The notes under the pieces: generated by a model
The model's database searches: none
What the model saw: the letters and a program-made list of their open reading frames with translations, nothing else
What the model was told of the DNA's origin: nothing
Program-made: the position numbers and the translations under genes
From: Cohnella fermenti
GTDB lineage: Bacteria; Bacillota; Bacilli; Paenibacillales; Paenibacillaceae
Direction of reading: 5' to 3'
Assembly: GCF_004801405.1 (NCBI RefSeq)
Contig: NZ_SSOB01000023.1
Location: 1 to 64,000 of the forward strand
Length of the DNA stretch: 64,000 nt
In this document: in pieces, positions 61,143 to 64,000 of the stretch
Position numbering within the stretch: the stretch's first letter is position 1
Layout: every line of letters begins with the position of its first letter

Positions 61143-62198
61143 ATGCTGAATGTGCTTATTGTAGATGACAAGCCTGCGGTGATCGAAGGCCTGCGCGAGA
61201 TGATCCCCTGGTCGGATATCGACGCACGTATCGCCGGAGAAGCTTCCAATGGACAAGAAGCGTTGGCGATTGCCTTGGACGAGCGTCCGGACATCGTCAT
61301 TACGGACATTCGAATGCCCGAGCTTGACGGCCTGCAGCTATGCGAGATTTTATCGCACAAGCTGCCGAATACAGCGTTCATCATCCTAAGCGCTTACCAG
61401 GACTTCGGCTATGCCCAAAGCGCCATTCGTTTCGGAGTCAAGGATTATATTCTGAAACCGATCGATTACGACAAGCTGGACGGAATTTCGCAGAGGATTA
61501 AGCAGCTTGCCAGACAAACCTCTGTCAGGCACAGCATGCAGGCAATGATGCACGATTCGTCCATGCAGGAGAAGCTTCAGACGGCCTTGAGGAACGGGGA
61601 TACGAACGAATTGGCGCTCTTCTTCGATCGCGAGTTGTCCGTCGAGGATATGCCGCCGGAATGCAGCGATCTGTTTGGAAGCCTCTTCCTGAAGCTCCAT
61701 CAAATTCTGCTCGAATTTACAGGGAAGACCGGCTTAAACCCGCATTCCCTGACGGAATTCCGACAGATTGACGATTTGACAGCCATGAAGGCGTTCATCC
61801 GTGACCGGTACATGCAAACAGCCGAACTTGTCAAGCTCCGGACAGCTTCCCGAACGGAGGCGCTGATCAACGGGATCAGATCTTATATTTTGGAGAATTA
61901 TCAAAATCCGGATCTGACCGTATATACGCTCGCCGACAAATTGAACATTACCCCCAATTACGCCGGTCTTATTTTTCATCGGTACACAGGAGAGCATATT
62001 AGCAGCTTTATCGCTCGGCTCAGAATGGATAAAGCCGCGGAACTGCTGCTTGACCCCCGAATTCCCGTTCAGCGGATCGCGTTGGAGGCGGGATATATGG
62101 ACGCCCATTATTTCGCCAGAGTGTTTAAGCGGGAAACCGGGTTTACTCCGTCCCAGTACCGGAACCTGCATGTGAAGGCCGAGGAGAGGGCGCCATGA
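61143..62198 (+). CDS. Response regulator, REC + AraC HTH (YesN-like)
   Basis: This 351-aa protein has a receiver domain with Asp55 (IVITDIRMPE), a short helical linker and an AraC HTH (about 250-348; LADKLNITPNYAGLIFHRYTG ... ETGFTPSQYR). It is divergent from the system III lipoprotein gene, whose promoter it probably activates. Its stop overlaps the start of the kinase gene (ATGA). Confidence 0.92.
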   Translation: MLNVLIVDDKPAVIEGLREMIPWSDIDARIAGEASNGQEALAIALDERPDIVITDIRMPELDGLQLCEILSHKLPNTAFIILSAYQDFGYAQSAIRFGVKDYILKPIDYDKLDGISQRIKQLARQTSVRHSMQAMMHDSSMQEKLQTALRNGDTNELALFFDRELSVEDMPPECSDLFGSLFLKLHQILLEFTGKTGLNPHSLTEFRQIDDLTAMKAFIRDRYMQTAELVKLRTASRTEALINGIRSYILENYQNPDLTVYTLADKLNITPNYAGLIFHRYTGEHISSFIARLRMDKAAELLLDPRIPVQRIALEAGYMDAHYFARVFKRETGFTPSQYRNLHVKAEERAP

Positions 62199-64000
62199 GA
62201 AACAAATTCGTCAGTATAAGCGTCAAAAACATGCTATTGCTAACTGCACTGAACCTCGTTCTCGTTGTGGGCTCCGGTTCCGCGCTTTATTCCGTGTTCA
62301 ATCGCATATTCTATCATCAGGTCATGTCGGATATGGAGCAGATCATGATTCAGAACGCCACCAATCTGGATCAGATTCTAGACAGCATCAGCAAGGCCAC
62401 TTTGCTCCTGTACACGGACAAAACGATTGTCGACAATATCGCGGCAAGCGATATATCCGACCCTGTCGCCAACTACAACAAAAAAGACATCGTCCTCGGC
62501 CAACTGGCCAAATATATATACGTTCCGCTTCACGACAAACTGACTTCCTATCAGATCACCTTCTTCGTGGCAGACAGTCAGCCGCTCGCACATACGCTGT
62601 CCCCCTCCGACGCCAGCTTCGCGGGCTTGTACACGGACAAGGAGGTTTCTTCCGAGTCGTGGTACCAACAAACCTGGAGCCAGGACGGTATCCTTTGCTG
62701 GTTTCAGGACCCGGAGCAACCCAACCATTTTTTTGTTTCCAGACTCATCAAGTACTTGCTGGACGATCCGAAGAACGACCAAAACACCCAAAAAATCAAT
62801 TTGGGCGTACTGGTGCTGAAATTCGACATGAATCAGCTGATGGCAAAATTAGAGCCTTCCAAAATGACCGAATCATCGGAATTTCTTGTGCTCGACAACA
62901 ATTTTCAGACGCTCTACGGAGAAAACGATGCGCTTCGACAAGCCGTTGTTTCTCTCGCTGAAGCCCGCGGCAACCATTCCGAATCCTTCCAATCCGGATC
63001 GATTGCGATCGACAATGCCTCCTACTCCATTCATGCGCGCAAGCTAACCAACGGATGGATGCTAATCGGGGCGACACCAGACTCAGAGATATCATCGCGG
63101 CTGTCCATCGTCAAGAGCGTCATCGTCAGAACGGCTCTGATCGCCATTGCCGCCGGCATTCTGCTGTCGCTCTTCCTCTCCTTCAGGATTTCCCAGCCAA
63201 TCAGAAGACTCGCGTTAACGATGCGGAAAGTTCACAATCAGGATAACATCGCCCAAATGATCGTGCCCAAAACCGGCAATGACGAAGTCGGCATTCTGTA
63301 TAGCAGCTTCCATCTTATGATGCACCGAATCGACCATCTGCTAGAAGAATCCTATAAAATGGCGATTAATGAAAAAGAGGCCGAGTTTAAAGCATTGCAA
63401 GCGCAGATTAACCCTCATTTTCTGTACAACACGTTGGATTCGATCAATTGGATGGCCATGAAGCTGGATGCGAAGCAGATCACGAATGTCGTCTCCTCGT
63501 TGTCCAATCTGCTGAGATATGCGATCAGTAATTCCGACCAGCTTGTGCCGATCACGGAGGAGATTGAACAGGTTAGGCAATATATCGTTATCCAGTCCAT
63601 TTGCTATAGCCAGCCATTCTCTGTCTTCTACGACATCGATTCGACCCTGGATGGCCATAAAATGCCGAGGCTGATCCTGCAGCCGCTGGTGGAGAACGCG
63701 ATTCTGCATGGTGCCGGAAAAGTCGGCGGAGACGGGAGACTCGGCATTATGCTCTATGCCGAGGGCGACACGCTTCGCCTCGCCGTGAGCAGCGGCGGAG
63801 ACGGCCAATTGGCCGGCCAGTTGAATGACTATTTGCAGGGCTCGCTGCTGTTCCGCAGCAAGCCCGATGGCAATGGAATCCGCAATGTCAACCAACGTAT
63901 CAAGCTGAAGTTCGGCGACATGTACGGTCTGTCTTATGAATCAGATGCAGAAGGCAGCATTAAAGCGATCGTCTCCATGCCGTTGAAATCTGTGAATCAG
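62195..64000 (+). CDS. Sensor histidine kinase, YesM type (runs off the window)
   Basis: The frame ATGAGAAACAAATTC... is open to the last base (602 codons, no stop). It has TM helix 1 (about 12-35), an extracellular sensor (to about 300), TM helix 2 (SVIVRTALIAIAAGILLSLF), HAMP and His_kinase with His408 (AQINPHFLYNTLD), N-box (LILQPLVENAILHG) and the NGIRNVNQRI region. Only the very C-terminus is missing. It is the kinase of the preceding response regulator. Confidence 0.9.
   Translation, partial: MRNKFVSISVKNMLLLTALNLVLVVGSGSALYSVFNRIFYHQVMSDMEQIMIQNATNLDQILDSISKATLLLYTDKTIVDNIAASDISDPVANYNKKDIVLGQLAKYIYVPLHDKLTSYQITFFVADSQPLAHTLSPSDASFAGLYTDKEVSSESWYQQTWSQDGILCWFQDPEQPNHFFVSRLIKYLLDDPKNDQNTQKINLGVLVLKFDMNQLMAKLEPSKMTESSEFLVLDNNFQTLYGENDALRQAVVSLAEARGNHSESFQSGSIAIDNASYSIHARKLTNGWMLIGATPDSEISSRLSIVKSVIVRTALIAIAAGILLSLFLSFRISQPIRRLALTMRKVHNQDNIAQMIVPKTGNDEVGILYSSFHLMMHRIDHLLEESYKMAINEKEAEFKALQAQINPHFLYNTLDSINWMAMKLDAKQITNVVSSLSNLLRYAISNSDQLVPITEEIEQVRQYIVIQSICYSQPFSVFYDIDSTLDGHKMPRLILQPLVENAILHGAGKVGGDGRLGIMLYAEGDTLRLAVSSGGDGQLAGQLNDYLQGSLLFRSKPDGNGIRNVNQRIKLKFGDMYGLSYESDAEGSIKAIVSMPLKSVNQ

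Noticed and set aside
1..64000. CRISPR arrays, tRNA or rRNA genes
   Set aside because: No regularly spaced identical repeats with unique spacers and no tRNA or rRNA-like sequence were seen; the ~51-bp units lack unique spacers between conserved repeats.

Overview
The window looks like a chromosomal segment of a Paenibacillaceae bacterium (Paenibacillus/Cohnella type). Signs are moderately high GC, strong AGGAGG-type ribosome sites, long lipoprotein solute-binding proteins paired with CUT1 permeases, AraC-type response regulators next to LytS/YesM-like histidine kinases, S-layer homology (SLH) domains and many secreted glycoside hydrolases. It is mostly a carbohydrate-use island holding three regulated sugar-uptake systems, with a nickel-cofactor/sugar-phosphate region between the second and third. 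No transport ATPase is encoded here, so the permeases probably share a distant MsmX-like ATPase.

Layout: (1) 1-225 is the 3' end of an IS transposase, followed by an intergenic element built of ~51-bp units. (2) 508-10515 (minus) is system I: uncharacterised 825-aa protein, small SGNH-like remnant, solute-binding lipoprotein, two permeases, histidine kinase, response regulator. A 19-bp direct-repeat operator and a cre-like palindrome lie at the lipoprotein promoter. (3) 10832-17293 (plus) encodes a giant modular arabinofuranosidase-like enzyme ending in a dockerin-like segment, followed by a cohesin-like + SLH protein: a possible minimal cell-surface display pair. (4) 17284-36417 (minus) is system II: an AraC regulator, a GH140-like enzyme, two paralogous response regulators, a modular GH, a GH2 beta-mannosidase, a GH3 enzyme, a lipoprotein, two permeases and a kinase. 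Two of its promoters carry the same TGTTCA-N15-TGTTCA direct repeat at the same distance from the -10, and a degenerate version precedes the kinase. (5) 36975-38935 holds a VOC protein, a second copy of the ~51-bp-unit element and a ROK regulator.

(6) 38906-48559 is the nickel-pincer-nucleotide (NPN) region. larE-larB-larC1 run on the plus strand. Divergently transcribed are a HAD phosphatase, aldose-epimerase-like protein, internally duplicated 662-aa protein, PfkB/HldE-like kinase, GmhA-like SIS protein, larC2 and a NiCoT nickel transporter. larC is split into two genes on opposite strands, and no LarA racemase is present. TAATnATTA-cored inverted repeats sit just upstream of both divergent first genes. 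(7) 48667-64000 is system III: GH105, a Big/CBM protein, a GH2-like protein lacking the usual acid/base Glu, an SGNH hydrolase, two permeases and a lipoprotein on the minus strand, with a response regulator/kinase pair divergent; the kinase runs off the window.

The most noteworthy candidates are the NPN cluster with its duplicated unknown protein, the dockerin-enzyme/cohesin-SLH pair with an apparently interrupted cohesin-like fold, the 21-bp-period operator regulon, and the ~51-bp-unit dispersed element. Family names come from reading the sequence; no database search was run.
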